Positions 22,595-34,226 of a DNA stretch of 64,000 nucleotides are shown here, piece by piece (within the stretch, counting starts at the first letter, position 1; every line of letters begins with the position of its first letter). Position numbers and translations under genes: made by a program. Location: contig JAREIK010002637.1 in assembly GCA_029783825.1 (NCBI GenBank), forward strand, positions 62,001 through 126,000, written 5' to 3'. This DNA is from Sapria himalayana. Lineage: Eukaryota > Streptophyta > Magnoliopsida > Malpighiales > Rafflesiaceae. A model generated the notes under the pieces. It was not told the origin of the DNA, ran no database searches, and saw only the letters and a program-made list of their open reading frames with translations.

Positions 22595-24370
22595 GTTAGT
22601 TCTTTTTTACTGTTCTTTATGTCTTCCTACTTGTTCTTGGCACAAAATATAGAACAGAATAGCATAAGGCAGGATCAATTAGTGTTGGGTTTGAATAGTT
22701 GCACATGGTGGACACAAGATGGATATAACTGCTGTTACTAGACTAAGTGTTTTGGCTTATTCAATTTATATATGTTTTTTTAATTGATTTAATTTTTAAT
22801 TTTTGCGAAAACACCACTATTTTGTTTATTGTTATACTTTAAACTTAACAATAAATTGCAATCCAGGTAGAACTCGGCAGGGCTAGAATGCAACATAAAG
22901 AGATGGATATATGATATTTTTAACTTTGTTGATCTTCGATTCTTCATTGATAATCAAAATGAGAGAACACCATGTTTATATACTGATTTGGGAAATCTAA
23001 AAATAAGAAGTTGAACAAATGAGAAACTACCTAACAAAAAATGCTGACAATTTGGCCTGACATGAAACATGGAAAACAAAATTTAGTTTTCCATGTGTAT
23101 CAAAATCACTATTCCGACCAGATTGTGCTGTTCAGACCTGGCTGTCACATTGCACAAGTGTGATGCATTGCAAGTGCACACACCCTTTAGTTAAAAAAAT
23201 GGAAACATTGTCTGTGCTGGGTTTGCCCATCCCACTTGATAATCAAGCTTCCAGGCTATTTCACATCTCATTTTGTGATGTGACATTGTTTAAGGTTGTT
23301 GCTTCCATTTTGTCTAGTCACTTTTGATAATATTTAGATTCCCCTTTTGATGTAATTTGAGTGTTTTGATTGTATTTTAGTTTTATTTGCTTTTGTTGGT
23401 TCAAGTTTATTTGGTTTGGTCAGGAATTGCCCATGTCCAAGAATATTTGTATTTCCACTTTGAATAATTTTGTTATATTTGGAACATTGTATTGGGGCGT
23501 AAACTACTCTTTATGCTTTTTGAATCTCCAATTATCTCTGACATATAGTTGAATGTCAAACTATTCCTGCTAGACATCATCAATTTGTATTTGTTGTGTT
23601 AATCAACATAAATACTTCCATCTTATTTCAATTTTTATTATTGGTGATCTACCAAGTTAAATTATATATACTTTTTTCTTCAGTTTGAAAGGGTGTTTGA
23701 TATGCATGGGAATGAGAACCTTGTAGTTCTCATGTTTGGTACAAGATGTGTAATTTTTGCTTTGTTAGGATAATTAGTTATTTTGGATTCACTTAGCCTC
23801 ATTTTGGAAATATCAATCTCATAATTAGTTTTGGTATAATTTAAATTCTACTATTGCATTTTATCTTTGTTGTGATAACATGAGTCAAGAATCTACTGAC
23901 AAGTCTACCCATCAAAATGACCAATCGATACAATCTCTAAATTGACTCTTAGATCTTGATGCATGAGCCAAGAGTCTTCTCACATGATTTAATTATGTTT
24001 CATTTCAGTACTAATGATATTATAATGACTATTAATGCTAGAATTATTTTTAAAGTCATTAAATTCTTCATGGTTCGCTAGTCCATTTCAATTTTCAATT
24101 TCAGCATTTTTTTTCTCTACGTTGAGGATACTCATGGTTTGCTTTACTATCATTGATTTAATTATGTTTCATTTTCAAGTTCATCATTGTTAAAGACCTT
24201 TAACAAAAAAGGCCTTTAACACCTCTGGGTAGGTAAAAATTCGGCATGTACTAGCTATATCCCAGGCTTGGTCATGCACGACTTGAATTTGTGTAGGAGG
24301 CAATTTATTTTTAAATATTTTGTGCAATACAATGATTATTGGGCCATTGTAGGTCAATGGATCCCTCTTA
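22595..24370. other. intron 5' portion, no element recognised
   Basis: Moderately AT-rich sequence of ordinary intron texture. No LTR, TIR or coding homology seen; the small ORF at 23370-23552 is not convincing. This may be what remains of the original intron next to the donor. Confidence 0.5.
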
Positions 24371-24452
24371 CCACTACAACAATCATTTCTTTCATTGCAA
24401 AAACCCTAATGGCAACAATCATTTTGACTGTTGTTGCCCTCATTAGAAAAGT
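24371..24452. mobile_element. possible CACTA (EnSpm) terminus
   Basis: The stretch opens CACTACAACAATCATTTC and holds a GGCAACAATCATTTTGACTG then TTGTTGCC inverted motif. This looks like CACTA-superfamily ends, which start CACTACAA-AAA and carry small subterminal inverted repeats. There is no second end and no transposase, so the call is tentative. Confidence 0.4.
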
Positions 24453-24479
24453 TTTCTATTCAACTTTTTATTATGCGAA

Positions 24480-24655
24480 AAGTAGGCATGCATACTAAAA
24501 TTTGTTATTTAGTTTTTTATTATAAGATAAGTAAGGACTTATCCTATCTAGTCCTTGCTGATATTTGGGGATCAGATAAGATTGACACTCAATGAGTTTA
24601 AATATTTTTTCATCTTTATTAATGATGAATATTTATAATCTTTTTAAAATAATAA
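24480..24655 (+). pseudogene. copia integrase fragment (first of three)
   Basis: Sense fragment reading LADIWGSDKIDTQ then IFFHLY, a degraded copia integrase core (usual pattern HSDIWGP..-GFKYFLIFIDD). It directly abuts the LTR fragment of the antisense copia at 24656. Near-copies occur at 28138 and 28870. Confidence 0.6.
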
Positions 24656-24747
24656 ATATTATAAAATATTGCATCGTAAGAATATAATAAAGAAAATAGA
24701 GAGAAATTGAGAAGAGAGTAGATAAACATCAAAGATGGTAGAGAAAA

Positions 24748-27660
24748 TTATCGTAGATAACAAAATATATGTTTAATTTTATTCCAGTATTTTCGAGTTG
24801 GTTCATAACTAAAATATGCTAATAAATTTATTGCAAAAGTGATGTCTAGTCTCGTATATTGTGCTATGTACATCAAAGTCCTAATTGTATTGAGATAAGG
24901 TATTTCAGGTCCAAATATCTCTTTATCAAATTTCCTAGGATGAAACTTATCTTTTTGGGGATCTAGAGACCTTATAATCATACGAATTCTCAATGGGTGA
25001 GTTTTAACCATGTTGAAGTATATAAGTAATTTGTCAATATATACTGATTGATTGACAATTATTTCATTTGCTTTATGCTTAAGTTCTAGTTCAAGACAGT
25101 TTGATTTTATCTAAATATTTTATTTCAAATTTTTTTTTTCAAATACTCAGTAATTTTAGCTTACTCTGTTTTTTAAATTAAATTTATATCATCGACATAA
25201 ACTACTATAATAATAAATCTGATTTTTGATTTCTTATTAAACACGCATGGGCAGATATGATCATTAGTGTACTTTTCCTTAATTAGGTATTTACTTAGAA
25301 GTTGATACCACATATGATCGGATTATTTTTACTCATACAAATATTTTTGCAATTTTATTAAGAATAAGTTGTAGGGAGTGCATGCATTAGGCATTTTGAA
25401 TCTCAGAAATTATTATATAAATATTTGAGTCTAATGAGCTATATCGATATGCTATCACAATGTTCATTAAGACACATTTCTAATATTTAAGAGAGTATCA
25501 GACTAATAAGAAAATAAAATGTAATCATATCCATCACAGATAAATATGTCTTATCATAATCAATCCTAAGTCTCTGAGAGAATCCTTGGGCAATGAGTCG
25601 GGCTTTATACCTGACAATATCATATTTCTCATTTTGTTTTTGGACAAATACTTATTTATATCCAACGGGCTTTACATTATTGAGGATGCGAGTTATGAAT
25701 CCCAAAATTTCTAGTTTAGTTAGGAAAACTAATTTAACTTTAATTGCTTCATCCCATTTAGATCGATCATGTCTTTGAAGGTATTCAATAATAAATTGTG
25801 GCTCAAAATCATCATCAATAATTTTATGAGCAATTGAGAATACAAAAATATCTTCAATGATGATTTTATTCTGATCCAAAATCTCATTACAATATATAAT
25901 GAAATTCATAGTATTCTTAGGGTTGGTGATCTTTTCATTTATTTGTGTCTCTTCAAGGACATTAAACTTTTTATAAGCAAGCACAACACCAGACTTTTCT
26001 AGAGTGGATTCTTGGTTCTTTCTTCATCATTTTTTAGTAACAATGTCTTTTGATCATATCAATCTACCAAGCTTCAAATAAGAGGGGTTTTAATCTATTT
26101 TAGTTTGTCTTTCGTGAATAGCTATCTTAGTTTGAACATTTACAGCTAAATATGAGATTTTGTTACCTTAGTTGTATCATTAATTACGTCAGAAAGTCAA
26201 TTGTCAATAGCCTGTAAATGGATTATGCGTTGCATGTCATTTTCGCACTCAGGAGTTCTAGGGTCTAATTGAGATATTTTTTTTTTCATTCTAAGAGAAA
26301 ACCTTAACTTGTTTTTGCATCGCATCCATTTCAATTTTAGGCATCTCAATCAATAGAAATATAGTTTCATTGAAATGATAATTTCTGAATCTGAAGTAAA
26401 AAAATTACTAGTAGTTGGTTCCAACAACTTAATAATAGACGGTGAAAAAACCCCAACATAAATGCCCAAATAACATTGGGAACCCATTTCCATTCTTTTT
26501 GGTGGTGCTATTGATACTTGTACTGTTCAACCAAAGATGCGTAAATATAAAATATCAGGTTTATAAGTATTTCATTGCATAATTATATTAATGAATAATA
26601 AAAGGTAATACATTTGAATTCTAAAATGTCATCCACCATTTTGATGCTTCATTAAAGCAATCAGAGGTCCTCAAATAAATTAGAGATATTTATGGATTCA
26701 TTAGCAAGGAGAGTCCCATCAACAGAGATATTGTTGGCTTTAACAGTAGTTATGGGTTTATGGCAACATGATTAATTTTAATGGCGTGAGACTTACCACT
26801 TTTTCCCATATTTTTTAAGATGCTTGGTATAGATTAACAAAGTCTTTTGGTGTACGACAAGTACGTGATCAGTGCCCAATCATGACCCAATGATTGTAAA
26901 TATTTTTATTAGTCATATTCTTTGGTTTCTTTTCTTTGTCATGATTCAGGCCAAAATTAGATTTTTTAGGGTGGTTAAAATTTTTGTCATCCCTTTGAGG
27001 ATTTTATTTTTGTCTGTACTTGTAGTTCTTAAAATGATCAATATTTTTCTCACAATTTGTATGTACTTCAGGCAATACTTTTGAGCTAACATGTCTAAGA
27101 TAATGATTTTTGAGCAGCAATTTATTAGTTTTCTCAGCAGTGAGGAGTACAAAAACTGAATCAGAGTATGTAACAAATTGACGTTGCTGGTATTGCTGTT
27201 GTAATATAATATTCGAAACATGAAAGGTGGAGAAAGTCCTAACAGTTCTGCATCAATGAGTTTGATACCGCATAACTCAAGTTGAAAAATAATATTAAAT
27301 AAAGTAGAGTTATAGTCAGACACTGATTTAAAATCTTAGTCTGAGATTTTGCTTGTTATATTGTGCTTTAGGAAAGATAACAATTTCGGTATGATCACAC
27401 CTATCCTTCAACCTTTTCCACAAGGTTTGAGGATCTTGAATGGATAAATATTGAGTTTGCAGGCTTTCATGCAAATGATGATGAATAAAAATTAATACAT
27501 TTGCTTTATCTTTTGCATTTAAGGTTTCGTCTTTTGTAATTGCAGCAAAATCTTGCCTTTAGAGGTGCATTTCTATGTCAAGATACCATGATAAATAATT
27601 AATTTCACTCACTTTTAGAATGTGAAATTTGAGTTTTTTAATATATGTCATAATTTTTGC
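24748..27660 (-). pseudogene. copia gag-pol remnants (antisense)
   Basis: Three recognisable islands in polyprotein order on the minus strand. Gag: 27323-26946, SDYNSTLFNIIFQLELCG, the gag helical region. Linker to RT: 25984-25652, with RHDRSKWDEAIKVKL and ILNNVKPVGYK, the conserved copia lead-in to reverse transcriptase. RT end: 25011-24748, with YLNTIRTLMYIAQYTRLDI and WNKIKHIFCYLR, the block after the YVDD site. Stops and shifts separate them. Confidence 0.85.
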
Positions 27661-27869
27661 AAAATAAATGAATCTTTAGATTAATTAGTAAGAATTCCAA
27701 ATATCTACCACCACTTCAAGAGTAGAAAGATACTTTTAAGTTAAATTTGGCTTCAGACCAAGAAAAACAAAAAAAAATTAATTGAAAAAGATAAAGTATA
27801 AGTTGATTAATAAAAAAAACTTACCTTTCAAAAATTATTTACACTTAATAAAATTTTGTGCTGATAAAG

Positions 27870-28137
27870 TGTTATAAAATATTATATTATAAGAATATAA
27901 TAGAAAATAGAAAGAGATTAAGAAGAGAAAGTAGATAAACATTAAAAATGATTAAGAAAGTAAGAGGAAAAATTTTATTGCAAGCATCTCATTCATATTT
28001 ACAATGATTAATACTAAACTTCTATTTATAAGAAAACAAAGATGCACATATTATTAATATAAATGTATTGAATAAATATATTGAATAGAGAGATAAACAT
28101 TTATACGTGAAATGTAGGTAATGAATGTGTCATAATA
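27870..28137 (-). repeat. LTR of the antisense copia element
   Basis: Begins near GTTATAAAATATT (+ strand) and runs to GTGTCATAATA. Its first ~90 bp match 24656-24745 (shared words TATAAAATATT, AAGAATATAATA, AGAGTAGATAAACAT). Boundaries are accurate to a few bases. Confidence 0.65.
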
Positions 28138-28560
28138 TGTCTTTTTTATTATGAGATAAGGACCTATCCTATCTAGTCCTTGCTAGTATTTGGGGATCAG
28201 ATAAGATTGATACTCGATGTGTTTCAATATTTTTTCATCTTTATTGATGATTTTTTTTATAAAATAATAAAAAAATATTTTATCATAAAATTAGAATATT
28301 TAGGAATAATAATGCATTTAAGTATACTTTTATCTTTTTTTATTTTTATTATACTAGGCATAAAATGATCTATTATACTTTTTATATAAGTACTTTACTA
28401 TATAATGGGATAATAGAAAGTAAAATAAATATTTTATTATACCTATTAGTTGAATTTTTAATTATAAATATTAGATTGATTAATCCCATGTTTGGTCACT
28501 TATTATTAGCTAATTTTAGACTGATAAATCCTCGTGAGGTGGTTGCACCCAATTTATAAG
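28138..28560 (+). pseudogene. copia integrase fragment (second)
   Basis: Sense fragment near-identical at its start to 24500-24600 (ACTTATCCTATCTAGTCCTT in one copy, ACCTATCCTATCTAGTCCTT in the other, then GGGGATCAGATAAGATTGA). It encodes a degraded SIWGSDKIDTR and FQYFFIFIDDFF integrase segment, then runs on further than the first copy. Confidence 0.6.
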
Positions 28561-28869
28561 ACTCTTGTTTTAGCTCATGATTTGGAAGTAGTTAATTTCT
28601 CGATAAATTTACTTCTAAAATTTAGAGAAATTGTATCTAATAAATTTTAAACCAAAAGCTTATTGTTCTTAGATAAAGTCATTTGTTATTATAATAAGGC
28701 ATGACCTCTAACATATATATATATATATCATATAAGGATTTCTTAGATGATCAATCATCTCAGTACTATTATCCTTCAATCATATTTATTTTTTGAATTT
28801 TTATTAGAATCAATGAATTAGTATTTGTGTAATCATATCCATAAGAAGAGAGTTTATTATCTTGATTAT

Positions 28870-29230
28870 GAGACATAATGACTTGGTATACATATTAAAG
28901 TTTGCTATTTAATTTTTTATTATGAGATAAATTGAGATTTATTTTATCTAATTTATAATGATATTTGGGAATTAAATAAGATTGTTATTCAAAAAGAATC
29001 TTAATATTTTCTTATATTTATTGATAATTATTTATAATTTTTATAAAATACTAATTTTTTTAATTATAAATTAAATTAATTAGTAGTTAAAATGTACCTG
29101 TACACTTTTAACATTAGTTTAATTTTTATTGTATTAGGTATGAAATATTTCTCTATATATTTTAAGCAAGTATTCTACCTTATAATAAGATAATTATTAT
29201 AACTTCAAGTTACATAAACATAAACTCAAC
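28870..29230 (+). pseudogene. copia integrase fragment (third, most decayed)
   Basis: Repeats the 28138-28450 fragment at lower identity: TTTTTTATTATGAGATAAA, ATATTTGGGAATTAAATAAG, and later TTGTATTAGGTATGAAATA against ATACTAGGCATAAAATGA. Low protein similarity, but the shared order supports common origin. Confidence 0.5.
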
Positions 29231-29791
29231 AATCTCCTAAAATTCAATAATATATAATACTTTTAAAGAATGATCTAATAAATTAGGACATCCCACATGC
29301 TGAGTGTGCTTATTAATAATGTCATAATAATAAAAAAGTAAAAATATAAAGGGTACAATTGTAAACAATAATACACTTTTCCAAGTTGATCTGTATATAT
29401 CTAGAACACCAAGCTTGAAAGAAATAAAGACAAGCTGATTATTTTACAAAATATTCATGAAAATATTAATTAATTATTCAACAGTGTAAATATATGTCAT
29501 AATAATGGACTCATCCTGGATGTTCTTCCTAAGAAACAAGTAGTCAATTTATATGTATTTTATCTGCTAATGAAATATTAAATTTAAGATTATTTATTTT
29601 ATTATCTAATTATCATAGAAAAGAGTAGTAGAAAGAGAGTGAATACTTGATTTCCTCAAATAGGTGTTAAATTTAGAATTTTTCATTAATAATATTTGTC
29701 ATCGCAATGAAATTTACCTTTATATTGAATTTTGAGATAACTACTTATTTTGAGATAACTACCTCTTGTAATTATAAATGTTTGTGATTAC
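29231..29791. other. AT-rich intronic DNA, nothing recognised
   Basis: Very AT-rich, no ORF, repeat boundary or terminal motif that I can support. Confidence 0.5.
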
Positions 29792-31196
29792 TAGAGGTGT
29801 CAAACGGATTGTGTGTAGGCTCGATCTAATTTTTTGTGGTGTGGTCAGATCATCGTGCCATGCTTGTCACAGTAGGAGATAGGTTCTTGTGTCATGTTGT
29901 GCTTGCATGGATTCATAGCTTGATTGGCCCACTATGGCCAACTGAAAGGCTCAATTAAAATTTAAAATTTTTAAAAATTCTTTATTAAAAAATTAAATAT
30001 TAAAATAATAACAATATAATGCAATATAAATTATTAAATTTAAATGAATTAATTAAATAATTTTAAAAATTGTTTTATTACATTTGGCTCAAAACATTAT
30101 ATGGAAAAAGTAGTACAATCTGAAATTCGGAATAATAAATTTTTAAGAAAAATTATGGACCTTGAATAATAATAATTTATTAAAGAATATGAAATCATAA
30201 ATATAGTACATAAGTAGAAACATATATAAAAAAGTATATATCACATTTCATACACAAATCCTTTTATAGTTGTGCTCAGTCAGTATTTGTAGTATAATAG
30301 TATGAATTTAGATCATGATTATTATATATTAATTTGAAGTTACTTTTAGTGGTAATCTCAATATTTTTAATATTTCATGAGTCATCATTTTTCAATAACT
30401 TTTTCATTATATCTCGAATACTCAATCTTGAATTTTTCCCGTCTTTTAAATATACAAGTATTTTTATGATACTTAGTTATAGTTTGAATCTTCTATCTGA
30501 AATAGCATGGGTAAAAACAAAAAAAAAATAGGCTTTCATGTTATACCAGACACTAAAATGGTTAATAGATCACATACTATCTTAGATAGCATGAGATATG
30601 TAGATTTGTATAATTTTTATAAATTTCAAATATTCAAATTTTTATTATCATCATGTAATATGGTGAAGTAGTAATTAATATTTAAGTACTAAGATAAATT
30701 ACTTATATTTGATAGATAATCTTGTCGTTTATTCATAGCTAACTAAATTAAAAAGGTATCATCTTTGAATATGGTATTCATATTCATACTCGGAGTTTCC
30801 TTATAACAACTATTATATTTAGTGTCATAATATGTAAATATATTATATAATTTATTGTAAATTCAACCATCATGTTCTTGTTTATTTGTTTGGTTCATGT
30901 ATGTGGATATATGTTAAAGTATGTTTGATTTCTTTCATCTTAACCCTATGATCCGTACATGTAGCCAAATAATAAAGAATTGGAATAAAAGACTAATATT
31001 TTGAATAATTGATTTGCATCTTAAAAACAATGACAAAAAATGAAAGTTGTTCTCTACATTTTTTAAATATGTTACTAATATTGTATATGTACTCAAATAC
31101 AATGCAAGTGATTGGAATATATACATTCCAACTTATGATTATCGTATCATAAAAAATTTTAAGAATTTATAAAAGAAATTCATATATTGTAGTCTC
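29792..31196 (-). pseudogene. decayed antisense hAT element
   Basis: Starts with the hAT terminus TAGAGGTGTCAAACGG at 29792, then a weakly GC-richer subterminal region (29800-29950), an AT-rich stretch, and from about 30330 the complement of the transposase C-terminal region. For example TACTATCTTAGATAGCATG at about 30568 complements the segment coding YPVLSRMARD. It breaks off at about 31196 where a second hAT family begins. No open frame remains. Confidence 0.68.
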
Positions 31197-31477
31197 ATAG
31201 TTATGAAAGGCTTGCCTGAGGCATGCCTAAAGCTCAGGCACCACCCCCGGTGAAAACACCTCTCTTCAGGTGAGGTGCAAGGGTGTGATGCGCCCAAATT
31301 TTTCCAGGCAAGCTGCTGCTTCAAGTATTTTTTATCCTTTTTTTGTTTTTTTTTTGTCGTTGGAAATGACGAAATGTTGTTTGGGAAGAGTGGCGGTGCG
31401 ACGTTGTAACGTCGGGGAGAGGAGTAGAAATAGAAGCTTCGCATCGGGGGGAAGAAGACGAAACACTGTGCCCTAAT

Positions 31478-31682
31478 CCAAAATAATGTCGTTTTGGGTT
31501 GAATTATTTTTTTAAAAAAAATCAGAACACCACAAAACGTCGTTTTGGGGTTTAGTTATTTATTTTAATTAGAATTCCTCAAAACGACGTCGTTTTGAGG
31601 TTTATGTTTTTTTATAAAAAATGCGGAACCTCCAAAATGACGTCATTTTGGGCTTCCCGCAACCAAAACGACACCGTTTTGG
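31478..31682. promoter_or_regulatory. array of five ACGT-centred palindromes
   Basis: Five palindromes of 20-24 bp in 205 bp: 31478-31498, 31530-31550, 31577-31600, 31632-31651, 31663-31682. The third (half-site CCTCAAAACGAC) and fourth (half-site CCAAAATGAC) are perfect; the others have few mismatches. Where perfect, the centre is GACGTC, the ACGT core recognised by plant bZIP (TGA/C-box type) proteins. They end about 20 bp before a TATA box, which suggests upstream control elements of the transposase promoter; that function is inference. Confidence 0.75.
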
Positions 31683-31702
31683 GATTTCTGAATCTAAAGC
31701 TC

Positions 31703-31710
31703 TATAAAAG
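31703..31710 (+). promoter_or_regulatory. TATA box of the second hAT family
   Basis: TATAAAAG in the context AGCTCTATAAAAGCCTTCCC, a strong plant TATA box. An initiation-like CA-rich stretch (TTACACTCAAACTC) begins about 25-30 bp downstream. It lies just after the palindrome array and upstream of the transposase remnants, on the same strand. Confidence 0.6.
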
Positions 31711-31995
31711 CCTTCCCTTTCTCGAATTACACTCAAACTCTTAAAAAACTTTTCAAAAATGTTTTTTAACTACAATGGAGTGGAAAGAAGAAAAGAAAAC
31801 TCAAAGAGGTATTTTTTATTTTCCTTTTTTTTTGTGGAAAAAAATTCTGAAAAAAGTAAAGAAACATTCTTAAAAATTTCTTACAATAGGGAAAAAAGTT
31901 TTCAAAAAAAATCTTTTTTAAAAAATAGGAAATTTCAGAATGTAGAAAATAGAAAAAAAATCTGAAAATTAACTAAACAATAGAAAATAAATTAT

Positions 31996-32785
31996 GAAAA
32001 AATATGAAATAATTAGAACAAAAAATTTAAAAAGTTTTATAATTTATAGATATATAATATATAATAGATTATGTATATTATATATTATAAAAGTAGAGAA
32101 ATATTCCAAGAAATTTTGTTAAAATAAAGGAAAATTTTTCAAAGAAACGTTGAGAAAAAAAAGGAATTTTTCAGAAAATTAATTTATAAAATAGGAAAAA
32201 AAAATGAAAATTAATGAAAAAATAAAAAAAAAGTTGTGAAAAAATATGAAATAATTAGAACACAACTTTTAAAAAATATTATAATTTATAGATTTATAAT
32301 ATAAAATATAATGTGTATATTATATATTAAAATGTAGAGAAGTATTCTAAGAAATTTTTTTAAAATAGGTGGAAAATTTTTCAAAGAAACTTTGTAAAAA
32401 AAGAAATTTTCACAAAATTAATGTACAAAATAGGAAAAAATATGAAACAATTAGAACACAAATTTTAAAAAGTTTTATAATTTATAGATTTATAATATAT
32501 AACATATTATGTATATTATATATTATAAAAGTAGAAAAACATTCTAAGAAATTTCTTTAAAATAAGGGAAAAATTTTTCAAAGAAACTTTGAAAAAAAAA
32601 GAGAATTTTTAGAAAATGAATATACAAAATATGAAAAAAAAATATGAAAATTAAGAAAAAAATAGAAAAAATATTGTGAAAAAATATGAAACAAGAATAC
32701 AAATTTTAAAAAATTTAATTGTTTGGCAAATTTTGAGTATGTTTATAATTTATAGATTTATTATATATAATATATTATGTATATT
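31996..32785. repeat. AT-rich tandem repeat, four units of about 195-245 bp
   Basis: Units begin at about 31996, 32238, 32433 and 32679 with GAAAAAATATGAAACAATT-type sequence. Each continues with a TTTATAATTTATAGATTTAT palindromic stretch, then AAGTATTCTAAGAAATTT and TTTTTCAAAGAAACTTTG. Units differ by small indels. It sits in the 5' leader of the second hAT family. Confidence 0.78.
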
Positions 32786-32849
32786 TATTTATTTTTTCTC
32801 CATATAATAATTATTTTATTGTTGACTTATTGTAAATATATTCAAAAAT

Positions 32850-34129
32850 GAACAAAGAGATTGAAATTGAAGTAGAGTCCGCAAATGAAAGAAAAGATTC
32901 GGGATGAAAATATGCTCTTTTTTAAATGAGAAAGATACAAATATGCTTATTTATATTTTTTTTAATAAGGTAATTAAAGAAGACATTTATAGACAAAAGC
33001 AATACTTTGTTGGAGGATTTAGAAATTTGAAAAAGTGTACAAGATGTCCCGAACATGTTAGGAAAGAAATAGAAGATTATATACTATCCAAAAAAACTCA
33101 AAAAAATCAATTGAGTTTTGGGAGTCATAATGTGAATGAAGATATGTTTGAGTTCCAAGATGAAGATGATGAGGTCCTAGAGGTTATTAGCAAAATGGGA
33201 AGAAAGATTTTTCTAGTGGTGGTAGTAATGATGAGGGAAGTGGTGGTAGTGGTAGTGACATAAAAAGAACGAGGCAAAAAGGTCATATGGATCATTTCTT
33301 CACTCCTAATTTATAAATGATTATTTAAAATAGAAAAAGTATTCAAACAACTATCAACAATGCCTACAAGAAAGAGACCAAATAGAGAACTAATTTATTA
33401 TTTTCTAGATGGATGTATGATGCCGTGATTTCATTTAATGTAATGAACTATGCTAGTTTCTAACCAATAATTGAGGCAATTGGTCAATATGGTGTGGGCG
33501 ACAAGGGAACATGCTTTCATGATGTAAGGGTTACTAACCTTAAGAAAAAATTGACCCTTACAAAGAACTCAATGAAGGATCATTTCACTGAATGAAAGCA
33601 AAATGGTTGTTCAATTATGTCAGATGGATGGACTGATAGGAAGGAAAGGTTTGGTGAATTTCTTGGTAAATTCTTCAAGAGGGATCACGTTTATGATATC
33701 TATCGATTCTTCTTCTATGGTCAAGATGTGACAGAAATTATTTGAATTACTTGACAGTTGAATGAATGAAGTTGGTGAAATTAATATTGTTCAAGTGATA
33801 ATAAATAATGTTTCAAATTATGTAGCGACATGTACTTATAATTTAATTTGAAATATATATTTACTTGTGTATGTAAGTGATTATATCTATTATCTATTTA
33901 TTATGTATTTAAATTATATAGGGAGATTCTTGGAAAAGTAAAAATCACATTTTTATTGGACACCATGTGCCACACATTGTTTTGACTTGATACTATAAGA
34001 TATTGAAAAATTACCACACATCAAGAAGATAATAGAGAGGGTCATATCCATAAGTGGCTACATCTATAATAGAATGAGTTTGATTAATATGTTGAGGTGA
34101 TTTATTGAGAAAAGGGAGTTGTTAAGGCC
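32850..34129 (+). pseudogene. hAT transposase remnant, BED/DUF659 type
   Basis: Frames carry a BED-like N-terminal scrap (32904-33263: KKCTRCPEHVRKEIEDYIL, then acidic and repetitive tail). Then a conserved core: INNAYKKETKQRTN, WMYDAVISFNVMNY, IEAIGQYGVGDKGTCFHDVR, and NGCSIMSDGWTDRKER, the DUF659-like region with the GWTD catalytic Asp. A possible intron (33823 to about 33920) precedes GDSWKSKNHIFIGHHVPH, the CAAHCLDL region in intact relatives. Stops and shifts are frequent. The protein is cut at its RELLRP-type position by the insertion at 34130. Confidence 0.75.
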
Positions 34130-34226
34130 TAGAGGTGTCAATCGGGCCGGCCCGGCACGAGGCACGGCACGGTTCGGTGCCTGTGACACGACACGTAATT
34201 CTTGGGATATAATATCCCAAGAATTA
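34130..34226. mobile_element. hAT end fragment ending in a perfect 31-bp palindrome
   Basis: A 66-bp hAT left end (TAGAGGTGTCAATCGGGC and GC-rich words up to ACACGACACG) runs directly into a perfect inverted repeat: arm TAATTCTTGGGATAT (34196-34210), one A, and the complementary arm (34212-34226). The rest of the hAT element is absent. Confidence 0.75.

Larger units (their letters stand above)
24656..28137 (-). mobile_element. antisense copia retrotransposon, internally deleted
   Basis: Minus-strand copia element. Its 5' LTR is about 27870-28137. Next to it, reading on the minus strand, is a CTTTATCAGCACAAAATT primer-site region like that of the copia element at 56.4 kb. At the other end about 90 bp of related LTR sequence (24656-24745) directly adjoins RT coding sequence, so RNase H and most of the 3' LTR are gone. 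Coding remnants run gag to RT from about 27660 down to 24748. Confidence 0.75.
31197..34129 (+). mobile_element. second hAT family, 3'-truncated
   Basis: Left end near ATAGTTATGAAAGGCTTGCC with a GCCTGAG/CTCAGGC hairpin (31214-31220, 31233-31239) of the kind seen at other plant hAT ends. Then a palindrome-array promoter (31478-31710), an AT-rich leader with a ~200-250-bp tandem repeat (31996-32785) and transposase remnants (32850-34129). At 34130 it is cut by the TAGAGGTGTCAA terminus of the other hAT family, so its right end is missing. Confidence 0.6.

Noticed and set aside
31478..31682. Palindrome array as a CRISPR or origin-like array
   Set aside because: Spacings are unequal, repeats are perfect palindromes, and a TATA box and transposase follow; promoter elements fit better.
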